The position numbers and the translations under genes are program-made. From NCBI GenBank assembly GCA_025351405.1, contig JANXVZ010000023.1, positions 62,001 through 126,000 on the forward strand: a DNA stretch of 64,000 nucleotides. The letters run 5' to 3'. Under the pieces are notes generated by a model. It was given only the letters and a program-made list of their open reading frames with translations, ran no database searches and had not been told where the DNA came from. Below, in pieces: positions 47,319 through 57,251 of this stretch; the first letter of the stretch is position 1; each line of letters opens with the position of its first letter. The stretch comes from Sphingomonadales bacterium. GTDB lineage: Bacteria > Pseudomonadota > Alphaproteobacteria > Sphingomonadales > Sphingomonadaceae.

Positions 47319-49019
47319 TCATGTCGCCTGTATCGCAGTGCCGGCGACGACATACCAGGTGACGAACAGGCCGCAGAGCAGCCCGCCGGAAAGGGCATTG
47401 CCGGTGCGGACCCAAGTGAAGGTGCCGATGGCGGCGACGATGGCGAGCAGAGGTACGAACTGGATGGCGATGACCGTGGTCAGCGGGTCAAACGCCGTCG
47501 GCAACTGGCCGCTGACGAAAAAGAGGCCGTAGTCGACCACCAGCAACAGCACGAACCCCCCCGCCAGCAGCAGCTTTGCCGCGCCATAGCGGCGTGTCCA
47601 GCCTTCGCCGGCCACCGCCAGTCGACCGACCGCGCCCAGCGTCACCACCTGCGCAAAGGTGATTGGCACGAGATAGACCAGCGCGATACCGAACTGGCCG
47701 AGGCTGAGCGGCTTGAGCGCCACAACCCAGAAACGGAAATCGACCGTGAACCACGCCGCCATCGCCACGAGCACGGCATAGCCGATCGCCGCGGTCGCCA
47801 GCGCCAGCAGGGCCGCCGGCAGCCAGTGCCGCCCGGCGGGCGGCGGCGGGGCTGGCGTTTGCGGTGGATCGAAGCGCGACAGAAGCAGGGTAAGCCCGGC
47901 ATTGATCAACGCCCACACCGTTACCTGCGTCGTCACCGTCTGCGGCAGCAACGCCGATGGTGGCAACGCCAGCGTGACCAGGATGAACGCGGGGAAGAAG
48001 GTTATGGCGGGCAGCAGCGCCGTCAGCGTGGCCTGGCGCCACCAGCGGCGATCGCGACGCGGCAGGCCGGGCGGCGGCGAGCGGCGCAGAGAGGCAAAAA
48101 CCGGCAACGCCAGCAACAGGTCGAAACTGCCAGCGACGATGGCAAGGAAGCCGACGAACGCCACACCCGTCGCCACTTCCTTGCCGAACCAGATCTGGTC
48201 GGCGGCGGGCAATGGCGTGCCGCCTTTCAGTGTCCGGCCGAACCAGTCGATCGCGTCGCCGATTGCGGCGTGGCTGATATGGTCGCCGGGGTGGGTGGTG
48301 ATCGGCTGCGTCAGGCGCCGTGCCGTGCCATCTGCGATGCTGCCGTAAATCCGACCCGGGACGATGGCGCCGGTGCCGAACACGGCCTGCAATTTGGCAC
48401 TGCGCGCCACGTCTTGCGCCCGGTCGACATTCCACATCAACTTGGAAAACTCGTCAAAACGGCTGAACACCAGCGCCAGGTTGAGCGGCCAGGCCGGCGT
48501 GCCTTCCGCCGCGAACGGCTTGCCGGTGGAGGAACCCTCCAGCACCATGGCACGATAGCCGTCGGGCATCGCAGCGGCTGCGGCGAGCACCGTCCAGCCG
48601 CCCATGCTATGGCCTTCCAGGCCGATATTGGCCCTGTCCACCATTGGCAATCCGCGCAGATACGCCAGCCCCGCCGGTCCGCCGAAACCTTCGGAAAATG
48701 CCGGCCCGCCCGAATAGCCATGGCCGGTCTGGTCCAGCGCCAACACGACATAGCCGCGCCGGGCGAATTCGATGGCGAACCCATCCTGGGTCTCGCGGCT
48801 GTTGATATAGCCATGGACGGCGAGGATACCGGGCGCCGGAGACGCCGCCGTGGCACCGCTCGGCACATAGAGCAGCGCACTCATCAAGGTGCCGCCGGGT
48901 GATCGGAAGCGAATGTCGTGGACGGCGATGCCGCCCGTCGTCTGGATGCGGTTGGCCTGCCACGAACCACCCAGCACCAGCGCCAGCCCCAGAAGAAACA
49001 GCCACCAGCCCTTGCCCAT
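47319..49019 (-). CDS. alpha/beta hydrolase fused to a C-terminal polytopic membrane domain
   Basis: PGILAVHGYINSRETQDGFAIEFARRGYVVLALDQTGHGYS, GLEGHSMGGWTVLAAAAAMPD; multiple hydrophobic segments after about residue 290. Confidence 0.85.
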   Translation of the reverse strand: MGKGWWLFLLGLALVLGGSWQANRIQTTGGIAVHDIRFRSPGGTLMSALLYVPSGATAASPAPGILAVHGYINSRETQDGFAIEFARRGYVVLALDQTGHGYSGGPAFSEGFGGPAGLAYLRGLPMVDRANIGLEGHSMGGWTVLAAAAAMPDGYRAMVLEGSSTGKPFAAEGTPAWPLNLALVFSRFDEFSKLMWNVDRAQDVARSAKLQAVFGTGAIVPGRIYGSIADGTARRLTQPITTHPGDHISHAAIGDAIDWFGRTLKGGTPLPAADQIWFGKEVATGVAFVGFLAIVAGSFDLLLALPVFASLRRSPPPGLPRRDRRWWRQATLTALLPAITFFPAFILVTLALPPSALLPQTVTTQVTVWALINAGLTLLLSRFDPPQTPAPPPPAGRHWLPAALLALATAAIGYAVLVAMAAWFTVDFRFWVVALKPLSLGQFGIALVYLVPITFAQVVTLGAVGRLAVAGEGWTRRYGAAKLLLAGGFVLLLVVDYGLFFVSGQLPTAFDPLTTVIAIQFVPLLAIVAAIGTFTWVRTGNALSGGLLCGLFVTWYVVAGTAIQAT

Positions 49020-49170
49020 CGCCGCTGTCCCCCCGGTTCATTCCCAGCCTTAACCACCGGGTGCCAGCGCGCAAGCGGCTTTGACCGGGAACCACCGGCG
49101 CCTTGCGGCAATGCAGGGGCCGCCGAGCGGGCAACCAACGCGCCGGTTTGCGGGTTAGCCGGGTGACGAC

Positions 49171-49674
49171 GTGAATCGAGACAGGACCACCCAGATCATG
49201 GCCAGCCCACCAATCAGCCCCCGCGCTGTCATTGCCGGAGTTCCTATCCACGCCATGATCGTGCCGTTCCCGATTGCCTGCTTCACCGGGGCGATGTTGA
49301 CCGATATCGTTTATGCTCGCACGGCCGAGATCCAATGGGCGAATTTCTCGGCATGGTTGCTGGCGTTCGGCATGCTGACGGGTTCGCTGGCGGCGCTTTT
49401 CGGGCTGATCGACTTCTTCAGGCCGGGTCCCAAGCCAGCAATCGGCTGGGTGCACGCGGTCGGCAATCTCGCGATCCTGGCAATCGTATTGGTGAACAAC
49501 TTCGTCCATGCGCGCGACGGCTGGACCTCTGTCTTGCCGACGGGGCTGACGCTGTCGGTGGTCACGGTGCTGCTGATGGTGGCAACCGGTTTCCTGGGGC
49601 ATCTGTTGGCTTACCGCCATGTCGGCCGCCCCGGACTTGCCCGCCGCGAGCCGCACACCGGACGGCTGCCATGA
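49171..49674 (+). CDS. DUF2231 domain membrane protein
   Basis: GVPIHAMIVPFPIACFTGAMLTDIVYARTAEIQWANFSAWLLAFGMLTGSLAALFGLIDF. Confidence 0.85.
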   Translation: MNRDRTTQIMASPPISPRAVIAGVPIHAMIVPFPIACFTGAMLTDIVYARTAEIQWANFSAWLLAFGMLTGSLAALFGLIDFFRPGPKPAIGWVHAVGNLAILAIVLVNNFVHARDGWTSVLPTGLTLSVVTVLLMVATGFLGHLLAYRHVGRPGLARREPHTGRLP

Positions 49675-51002
49675 AGCACGCTGCAATCGTTCCTGCAACA
49701 CTGCTGGCGCTTGGCCTGTCCGCCTGCTCGGCTGCGCCTTCAGCGCCCAAGGGCCAGGAAGGCGCCCGCCCCGATCTCCCATCGGCGCAGCAATATCTGC
49801 TGCCACCAATGAAGATAACCACGCCCGTCGGCTTTGCCGATGGCCAGACCCCGACCGTGCCAGCGGGTTTCACCATCACCGAATTCGCCGGAAGGATGAA
49901 GGGACCGCGCAACGTCTATCCCTTGCCGAACGGCGACGTTCTGGCGGTCGAGGCGGGCGGCCCGGCGCCAGAGCCGGTGACACGGCCGAAGGACCTGATT
50001 TTCAGCCTCGTCAAGGGCAAGGCCCATAGCCTGGTAAAACCCGGCAACCGCATCGTGCTGCTGCGCGACACCAATGGGGACGGCAAGGCCGATGCACAGG
50101 TCGTGCTGATCGACAAGCTGCATTCCCCGTTCGGCATCGTGATGGTCGGCAACGGTCTGTTCATTGCCGAAACCGACCGCATCATGCGCTATACCTACAC
50201 GGTCGGCCAGACGAGCGTTGCCGGCACCGGGACGCTCGTTACCCTGCTGCCGGGTGGCCCGATCGATCATCATTGGACCAAAAGCCTGACCGCCAGCCCC
50301 GACGGTTCGAAACTTTATGTCGGCATCGGTTCCAACAGCAACATCGTCGAACGCGGCATCTCCGCCGAGCAGGACCGCGCCCGGATATGGGAAGTGGACC
50401 CGGTGACCGGGGCGACCCGCATCTATGCCACCGGGCTGCGCAATCCGAATGGCCTGACCTTTCAACCCGCGACCGGCAAGCTGTGGACGGTGGTCAACGA
50501 ACGCGATGAGATCGGGCAGAATCTGGTTCCCGACTATATGACCTCTGTCAGCGACGGAGGCTTTTATGGCTGGCCGTGGAGCTGGTACGGCAATCACGTC
50601 GATATTCGGGTCAAGCCGGCGCGGCCCGACATGGTGGCAAAGGCTATCGTCCCGGATTTCGCCCTTGGACCCCATGTCGCGGCGCTGGGGCTGGCATTCA
50701 ACAGCGCGGCCGCCTTCGGGGCGCACTATGCCGGGGGTGCGTTCATCGGGGAGCATGGCAGTTGGAACCGGACCGTGCCCAACGGATACCAGGTTGCCTT
50801 TGTGCCCTTTTCGAACGGCAAGCCGTCGGGGAAGATCGAGCCCTTTGTGACGGGCTTTCTCGACGCGAACCAGCATGCCCGCGGTCGGCCCGTCGGGGTG
50901 GCCTTCGACCGGACCGGCGCGCTGCTGATCGCCGATGATGTCGGCAATGCGGTCTGGCGGGTAACGGCCGCGGCGCCCTCGCCAGGATCGCCGGTGCGCT
51001 AG
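49671..51002 (+). CDS. PQQ-dependent sugar (sorbosone-type) dehydrogenase lipoprotein
   Basis: Lipobox LSAC; RNVYPLPNGDVLAVEAGG, LYVGIGSNSNIVERG, ATGLRNPNGLTFQPATGKLWTVVNERDEIG; ATGA overlap with the preceding gene. Confidence 0.9.
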   Translation: MKHAAIVPATLLALGLSACSAAPSAPKGQEGARPDLPSAQQYLLPPMKITTPVGFADGQTPTVPAGFTITEFAGRMKGPRNVYPLPNGDVLAVEAGGPAPEPVTRPKDLIFSLVKGKAHSLVKPGNRIVLLRDTNGDGKADAQVVLIDKLHSPFGIVMVGNGLFIAETDRIMRYTYTVGQTSVAGTGTLVTLLPGGPIDHHWTKSLTASPDGSKLYVGIGSNSNIVERGISAEQDRARIWEVDPVTGATRIYATGLRNPNGLTFQPATGKLWTVVNERDEIGQNLVPDYMTSVSDGGFYGWPWSWYGNHVDIRVKPARPDMVAKAIVPDFALGPHVAALGLAFNSAAAFGAHYAGGAFIGEHGSWNRTVPNGYQVAFVPFSNGKPSGKIEPFVTGFLDANQHARGRPVGVAFDRTGALLIADDVGNAVWRVTAAAPSPGSPVR

Positions 51003-51066
51003 GCCGCTGCCGCGACGGCGCATACCGCCGCCATGCTCATGCAAGCCAAGCGCCGGTCACAGCGGT

Positions 51067-51588
51067 TCAGCCGGCGGGTTTGCTGCGCTGACGGCTCCGC
51101 GGTGCAGTGGCAGCCCGTGGCGGCAGGTGCACCGTATCGCGGGCGCCCGGGCCGGGCCGGATTGTGACTTCGCGCGGTGACAGCTCCGCCTGGCATTCGG
51201 AACAGGTCATCACCGGATCGAAATCATGGCCACAAGGCAAGTGGTGGTGGATGAGCGGGCGCCCCTTGCGGTCGTTCATGTGGATGTCGCCCCAATGGAC
51301 GATCGCCATGACCACGGGATAAAGGTCGAGGCCCTTCTGCGTCAGCCGGTACTCGTAGCGCGTCGGGTTCTGTTGATACGCGACCTTGGTCAGCACGAAA
51401 TTGGCGACCAGCTTCCTCAACCTGTCGGTGAGGATGGGCCGCCCGATCCCCAGCCGATCGTGAAAATCGTCGAACCGCCGCACTTTCATGAAGCAGTCGC
51501 GCAAGATCATCAGGGACCAGCGGTCACCGATTACCGACAGGGTGCGCGAAAAGGAACACGGTTGATCCGCGAGTTCGCTCCACTGCAT
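51067..51588 (-). CDS. HxlR family winged-helix transcriptional regulator
   Basis: PCSFSRTLSVIGDRWSLMILRDCFMKVRRFDDFHDRLGIGRPILTDRLRKLV, YRLTQKGLDLYPVVMAIVHWGD. Confidence 0.93.
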   Translation of the reverse strand: MQWSELADQPCSFSRTLSVIGDRWSLMILRDCFMKVRRFDDFHDRLGIGRPILTDRLRKLVANFVLTKVAYQQNPTRYEYRLTQKGLDLYPVVMAIVHWGDIHMNDRKGRPLIHHHLPCGHDFDPVMTCSECQAELSPREVTIRPGPGARDTVHLPPRAATAPRSRQRSKPAG

Positions 51589-51659
51589 TCACTGCTCCCG
51601 TATCGTCCCGTCCAGCTGGGAAATAGAACCCCGTCAGCGCAGCGGCAAGGCAGCGTGGT

Positions 51660-52283
51660 TCAGCCCTGCGCTGTGCGCGATCGGGCGATGAAAGCTTCCT
51701 CGACTTCGCGCAGCCGATCCTTGCCAAAGAACATCTCGTCGCCGACAAAAAAAGTCGGGATGCCAAAGCCGCCGCGATCGACCAGTTGTTGCGTCGCGTC
51801 CATCAGCGCCTGCTTGACGTCGGGTGACTGGGCCTCGCGCAGCAAGTCGGCAGTCGGCAGCCCGGCGGCATCGAGAACGGCGGCGAGCACCTCCATCTGC
51901 CCCATGTCGAGCTGCCGTTCCCACATCGCGGTGGCGACCGCCTCCACATATCGGTCAAGCACACCAAGCTTGATGGCGGCATGGGCGCCACGCATCATCG
52001 CCAGGGTGTTGATCGGGAAAAAGGGATTGAACCGGAATTCGGCGAGGCCATGGCGTTTTACGAAACGCGCCATCTCCATCTGGTCATAGGCGAGCTTAGC
52101 AGGGATGCCGGCAAAGGCTTCAACCGGGGATCGGTTGTTGGTTGCCTTGAAGACACCGCCGAGAAGGACGGGCTTGATGACAAAGACCTTGCCGATGCGG
52201 GCCTCGATTTGGGGAAGCGCGCGCAGGCAGAGGTAGGCATTGGGGCTGCCGAAGTCGAAATAGAAGTCGATGGTGCTGGTCAT
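51660..52283 (-). CDS. DsbA-like 2-hydroxychromene-2-carboxylate isomerase family protein
   Basis: IDFYFDFGSPNAYLCLRALPQI...FGIPTFFVGDEMFFGKDRLREVEE. Confidence 0.93.
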   Translation of the reverse strand: MTSTIDFYFDFGSPNAYLCLRALPQIEARIGKVFVIKPVLLGGVFKATNNRSPVEAFAGIPAKLAYDQMEMARFVKRHGLAEFRFNPFFPINTLAMMRGAHAAIKLGVLDRYVEAVATAMWERQLDMGQMEVLAAVLDAAGLPTADLLREAQSPDVKQALMDATQQLVDRGGFGIPTFFVGDEMFFGKDRLREVEEAFIARSRTAQG

Positions 52284-52635
52284 TCAACTGCTCCTAAAAA
52301 GGCGGGGCAGAAGGCCTGTGGCTGCCCGGGTCGGCAATATGGTCAGGACACGATCTCGCGTTGGGCCAGCCGAAGCGGGCAATTCCGCAAGATCGCACAC
52401 CCCTCCCGCCTTGATCGACCCGATGATAGTCGCCGATGCCGCCATGGCAAGAGCTGTTTTGAAACTCACTCGTTGCCGATAGGAGGCTTCAAGAGACGCC
52501 ATAGCATACCATTCTGCATTGTGTTCAAGTGGAGCTTGCGTCGATTGAAATGAGGGTACAAAAATAGCACTTGGATTGCGACCGGCTTTGGCATTGAGCC
52601 GCCGGACTGGGCATGATGCAAATAGGGAAAGCCTG

Positions 52636-53376
52636 ATGACAGACGCAGCCAGACCGCCGCGCAACGCCAGTGTCGTCGTCGTCGGCGCCGGCTCCTACAT
52701 CGGCGGCGCCATCGCCAAGCGCTTTGCCGCAGAAGGCTATCTGGTTTTCATGGGTCGTCGCAATGCCGACGCGCTGGCGCCCTTGAAGGCAGAAATCGAA
52801 TCCGCCGGCGGGCGCGCCGAAGCACGTGCCCTCGACGCACGCGACGAAGACCAGCTTGTTGCCTTCATCGATGAGGCGGAGGCGGCAGCACCGGTCGAGG
52901 TGGTGATCTTCAACGTCGGCGCCAACGTCAACTTTCCGCTGCTCGAAACCACGTCGCGGGTATTTCGCAAGGTCTGGGAACTCGCCTGCTTCGCGGGCTT
53001 CCTGACCGGGCGCGAGGCTGCCCGCGTGATGCTGCCGCGTGGGCGTGGCTCGATCTTCTTCACCGGTGCCACGGCGGGTTTGCGCGGCGGGTCGGGCTAC
53101 GCCGCCTTCGCCAGCGCCAAGTTCGGCATCCGGGCGGTTGCACAGGCGATGGCGCGCGAACTGGGTCCAAAGGGGCTCCATGTCGCGCATCTCGTCATCG
53201 ACGCCGGGGTCGATACCGAATGGGTGCGCGAGCGGATGCGCGCCGCCGGCGTCTCCGAAGACCGGGTTCTGCTGCAGCCATCATCCGTTGCCGAGACGTA
53301 TTGGGCGCTGCACCAGCAAACCAGCGACGCCTGGACATTCGAAACCGAAATTCGACCAGCCACCGAAACCTGGTGA
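52636..53376 (+). CDS. short-chain dehydrogenase/reductase
   Basis: VVVVGAGSYIGGAIAKRFAAEGYLVFMGRRN, FNVGANV, SGYAAFASAKFGIRAVAQAMARELGPKGLHVAHLVIDAGVDT (canonical YxxxK tyrosine apparently altered). Confidence 0.88.
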   Translation: MTDAARPPRNASVVVVGAGSYIGGAIAKRFAAEGYLVFMGRRNADALAPLKAEIESAGGRAEARALDARDEDQLVAFIDEAEAAAPVEVVIFNVGANVNFPLLETTSRVFRKVWELACFAGFLTGREAARVMLPRGRGSIFFTGATAGLRGGSGYAAFASAKFGIRAVAQAMARELGPKGLHVAHLVIDAGVDTEWVRERMRAAGVSEDRVLLQPSSVAETYWALHQQTSDAWTFETEIRPATETW

Positions 53377-53433
53377 CATCGAGGTATCCGCAAGGCCGCT
53401 CGCGCGTGGGCGCGACGGCCAGGCATCTCGGGG

Positions 53434-54813
53434 TCAAGCGCCGTTGCGGCATTGCGATCGCCGGCCCTTCAGCCAGCAATGCCGGATCGGCTTGCCATCG
53501 CCATCATGGACGATGATGTCCCAGCGCCGATCGGCGACGCGCTGCATCGTCATATAGCCGAAGCCCGTCGTCCAGGCGCTGAAATGCGCGATCCGGGTGC
53601 CTGGTGCCGGCTGCGTGCCCGGCGGCAGGATGGCAGGGATGGGCACGCCATCCTCGAGCGTCCCCGAAAAGCCGGTGATGAACTGGCTGGGGTGATCGCT
53701 GGCAAAATCGACCTGCTGCCACAGGTGGACATGGCCCGACAGGACCGCATCGACACCCGGCGGCAGCAGTCGCGATGATCGTGTGGCGAACACCGAGGGG
53801 ATCGCGAGATTGCCGGGTTTCAGCGTGACGACGCCGGCATCGTCGACCGCAGCCAGGCCGAGCATCGGGTAATGATCGACGACAAGGGTCGATCGCGCGG
53901 CGGCGGCAAGGCCGCGCAACCGGTCCCAATCCGCTGAAAGCTTTGCAAAGCGCCAGTCGTCCGGTGCAAGCGGCTTGCCGCCGACGGCCGACGCGTCGAG
54001 CATGGCCAACTGGACGCCGCGGCCGAGCGGCACGGCATAGGCCGGGCTGTCATCCCCTGCCCGGTCGTTTCCGGGGTCGTTGCAATCCACCCCCGCCACC
54101 AGCGGCTGCGGTGCCAGAAATCGCCACCAGCCCTGGCCGGCGCGGCTGCAGCTTTCATGATTGCCGCGCGCGAGGGCGAGCGGTGCGGCGGCGAACAGCG
54201 GGGCGGCCGGGGAGAACCAATCGGCGTCCCAGGCATCCCAGCCATAGCCCCACGGGCTTGCGGCGCAGCCCGTATTGCCTGCCGGGCAGGGATTTTCGCG
54301 ATAATGGTAGTCGCCGACATGAATGACCAGATCGGGCTTCCACGCCGCCGCCCGCGCGGCGATCCCGGCAAAGGCAAAGCCTTTCGGGTCGTTGCAGGGT
54401 TGATAGGCGTTGTCGGCCGCCTTCAACCGGCAGCCGGTGTCCCCGATGACGACGATCCTGTTGACCACAGCCTTTGGCACCGGCAGCGCCGCGCCGGCGA
54501 CGCTGAGCTTGCGCGCGCTGGCCGGGAGCCGGGTTTCGCAGACATTGACCGGAAATACCGAGGGCTCTGACAGTTCCGGCTTCGATTGCGTCACGCGCTG
54601 CGGCACCGTGCCGGCAGCAATGCGCAGCGAAAGCTGGCGCGGCTTGCCGTCGATGATCGCGGCGGGACAGGAGCCGGGGGTGATCACCCGCAGCACGGCG
54701 CCGCCATCGGCCATCACGACATACGCCGGGTCGGCGGCCAGCGCGCGGGGTGCCAGCGCGCAGGCCGACAGCACCAGCAATGCCGCCGCCATGCCGCGGA
54801 TCGTCCCCATCAA
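53434..54813 (-). CDS. secreted metallophosphoesterase
   Basis: Signal peptide; VVIGDTGCRLK, VIHVGDYHYRENPC, LARGNHESC, VVDHYPMLG, SGHVHLWQQ. Confidence 0.92.
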   Translation of the reverse strand: MMGTIRGMAAALLVLSACALAPRALAADPAYVVMADGGAVLRVITPGSCPAAIIDGKPRQLSLRIAAGTVPQRVTQSKPELSEPSVFPVNVCETRLPASARKLSVAGAALPVPKAVVNRIVVIGDTGCRLKAADNAYQPCNDPKGFAFAGIAARAAAWKPDLVIHVGDYHYRENPCPAGNTGCAASPWGYGWDAWDADWFSPAAPLFAAAPLALARGNHESCSRAGQGWWRFLAPQPLVAGVDCNDPGNDRAGDDSPAYAVPLGRGVQLAMLDASAVGGKPLAPDDWRFAKLSADWDRLRGLAAAARSTLVVDHYPMLGLAAVDDAGVVTLKPGNLAIPSVFATRSSRLLPPGVDAVLSGHVHLWQQVDFASDHPSQFITGFSGTLEDGVPIPAILPPGTQPAPGTRIAHFSAWTTGFGYMTMQRVADRRWDIIVHDGDGKPIRHCWLKGRRSQCRNGA

Positions 54814-57077
54814 AAGCGCAGCACGCCGGTCACCTGCACGCTGCGACCGGGGTTGAAGAAATACTGGTTGCCGCCGGAGATATTGGTCACCGACTGGTCG
54901 TCGAAGACATTGTAGACGGCAACGCGGACCGCCACCGGGCCAAATCCGGCTTCGGCGGAAGCGATGCCGATGCTGTAGGCGCCGACGGGCTGGGTTTCAT
55001 TGGCACCGGCATATTGCTTGCCGGTGAACTTGTGGACGTAGCTCAGCTTGAATCGGCCATTGTTGTAAAGCGCCCCGGCCAACGCCGTATAGGTCGGCGC
55101 GCCCGGCACCCGGAAGCCGGTGACGTCGTCCTTCGACTGATTGACCGATCCATTGGCGAGCAGGGTAAAGTGCGCGAGCGGCACGAAACTGACCTGGCCT
55201 TCGACACCCTTGTAGGTCGATGGGTTGCCGGTATTGGTGCACAGTGCCCCGGCGGGGCCGGTGCAGACGATCGTGTTGCTCAGCTTGATGAGATAGGCGT
55301 CGAAATCGACGTTGACCGTGTCGGCGGCATAGACCGTGCCGACCTGGTAGTTGGTCGTCGTCGTCGGATCGGGGATCAGCGGCGCGTTGGTCTGGACTTC
55401 AAGGTTCGACAGGGCGGGAATAAGAAAACCCCGCGCATATTGCGCATACAGGGACCAATTGCCGTGGACCTGGTAATTGGCGGTCAGGAACGGCAGCGTC
55501 TTCTTGAAATTGGCTTCGGCATCGGTGCCGCGCCGGGCCTTCTGGGTGGCGATCGGCGACAGGATGTTGCGGGTGAAATCGACATGCTTGATGCCGGGCG
55601 TGATGGTCAGGCCATCCAGCGGCTTCCAGTCGAACTGGGCAAAATACTGCTGCTGGAACCAGCTTGAACGCTCGTCGAACTGGATATTCTGCGGGACCGG
55701 CTGGCCGTTCAGCTCCAGCAAGGGCCCGGTGACCGGGTTGCCGGCGGCGTCGATGCCGATCTGGCCGGTCGTTTTCTGGTCGTAGTTGTCGACCCTGGAC
55801 AGGATGACGCCATCGCCGAAGGTGCTGCGGCTCATGTCGAGATCATAGCGATAACGGTGGGTATTGGAAAATTCCAGCCATGCGCCGACAGTCAGGATGC
55901 CGAACCCGGTATCATATCGTGTCTGCAGGATGTCGCCATAGACCCGGTACTGGTTGAGCTTGATGTAGCCGGGGATATCGCCGGCGATTTTTGTCGGCTT
56001 GCCGCCAACCAGCGGGCTGGCGCTTTGCGTCGCGCCGGGGGTGGTGCTGTCGGATGCCGATACCGTGTAGTTCTTGTAGAAATACGTATACGCCTTGTTG
56101 TCGATGCTGAACCGATCCGTCAGTGGCACCTGCAGGCGCACGATCTCGAAATCGCTGCGCTTGCGCGTGAAATTCCAGTCGGCGCGGGTCTGGTAATAGG
56201 GGTTGGCGGCGAAGTTCGGATCATCGACGCTGGTCAGTGCATAGCCCTTGCCATAGCGCGCCACCTGGTCAAGCGTCGCGCCATTGTTATCCGCCTGGTT
56301 GAAATAATTGTTGTTGTACGACGCCACGACCGAAAGCGTGCCCTGCCCGACCGGAATGACCACCTTGCCAAAGACGTTGTCGGCGACCAGCGGCGAGTGG
56401 CTGAGCGCGCCATCGGTCTTCTTGTGTTCGCCAACAAGCACCGCCTTGATCCCGCTGCTGCCCAGTTCGCCCGTTTGCAGCGTACCGCGATAAAGCTGGG
56501 TGTTGTACGTTCCATAGCTCGCCTCGGCGCGGCCGCCAAAGTCCTTGTCCACAGCGCGGGTGTAGATGTTGATGTTGCCGCCGAAATTGGCCTGGCCGAG
56601 CTGGCTGGCATTGCCCGGACCGCGATCGACGACGATCTGTTCGTAGGTGCCGTTGGGAAAATAGCTGGTCGAATGGTGCGTTGGGTCATTGGTGTCGCCG
56701 AACGGCACACCATCGATGGTCATGTTGTAGTTGCCGTCCTTGAAGCCGCGCAGGTTGATCTTGGATTCCGACAGGCCGGGGCCATTGCCGTTGGTGGTTT
56801 GCGATGCACCGGGCGTCAACAGGATGACGTCGTTGAAATCGGCAGTGGCGGGGACGACATTTTCGATGACCGAGCGGTTGACGATCGACTGCGGCTGCGT
56901 CGCGGCGATCGACGAGGTGATCGGCGTCTGTTCATTGACGCGGCTCGACGTGACGATGATGATGTCGCCGCCCGCTTCGGCGTCCGCCGCCTGTGCGGGG
57001 ACCGCCAAGCCGGCCGCCACCAGTGCTGTCAGCGATATGCAACCATCATGGAAACGTCGGCGTGCAAGGACCGTCAT
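54810..57077 (-). CDS. TonB-dependent outer-membrane receptor
   Basis: Signal peptide; plug-domain ESKINLRGFKDGNYNMTIDGVPFGDTND; C-terminal strand NISGGNQYFFNPGRSVQVTGVLRF. Confidence 0.94.
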   Translation of the reverse strand: MTVLARRRFHDGCISLTALVAAGLAVPAQAADAEAGGDIIIVTSSRVNEQTPITSSIAATQPQSIVNRSVIENVVPATADFNDVILLTPGASQTTNGNGPGLSESKINLRGFKDGNYNMTIDGVPFGDTNDPTHHSTSYFPNGTYEQIVVDRGPGNASQLGQANFGGNINIYTRAVDKDFGGRAEASYGTYNTQLYRGTLQTGELGSSGIKAVLVGEHKKTDGALSHSPLVADNVFGKVVIPVGQGTLSVVASYNNNYFNQADNNGATLDQVARYGKGYALTSVDDPNFAANPYYQTRADWNFTRKRSDFEIVRLQVPLTDRFSIDNKAYTYFYKNYTVSASDSTTPGATQSASPLVGGKPTKIAGDIPGYIKLNQYRVYGDILQTRYDTGFGILTVGAWLEFSNTHRYRYDLDMSRSTFGDGVILSRVDNYDQKTTGQIGIDAAGNPVTGPLLELNGQPVPQNIQFDERSSWFQQQYFAQFDWKPLDGLTITPGIKHVDFTRNILSPIATQKARRGTDAEANFKKTLPFLTANYQVHGNWSLYAQYARGFLIPALSNLEVQTNAPLIPDPTTTTNYQVGTVYAADTVNVDFDAYLIKLSNTIVCTGPAGALCTNTGNPSTYKGVEGQVSFVPLAHFTLLANGSVNQSKDDVTGFRVPGAPTYTALAGALYNNGRFKLSYVHKFTGKQYAGANETQPVGAYSIGIASAEAGFGPVAVRVAVYNVFDDQSVTNISGGNQYFFNPGRSVQVTGVLRF

Positions 57078-57251
57078 GTTATACCCCCATTGCGGCGACG
57101 CCGGCCAATCATGACAAACGCTGCCGAGAACCGGCGTCTGTCGCTTCCGGATGACGTTTGCGTGCCAGCCGCGTGACAATCCGATGACATCCGCCAAGAT
57201 TGGGAATCGACAATGTGTGATACCCGTCGCACATGGCCATCTGGGCGCGCG

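Noticed and set aside
47271-48902. 543-aa plus-strand ORF opposite the hydrolase-membrane fusion
   Set aside because: Gln/Arg-rich shadow translation.
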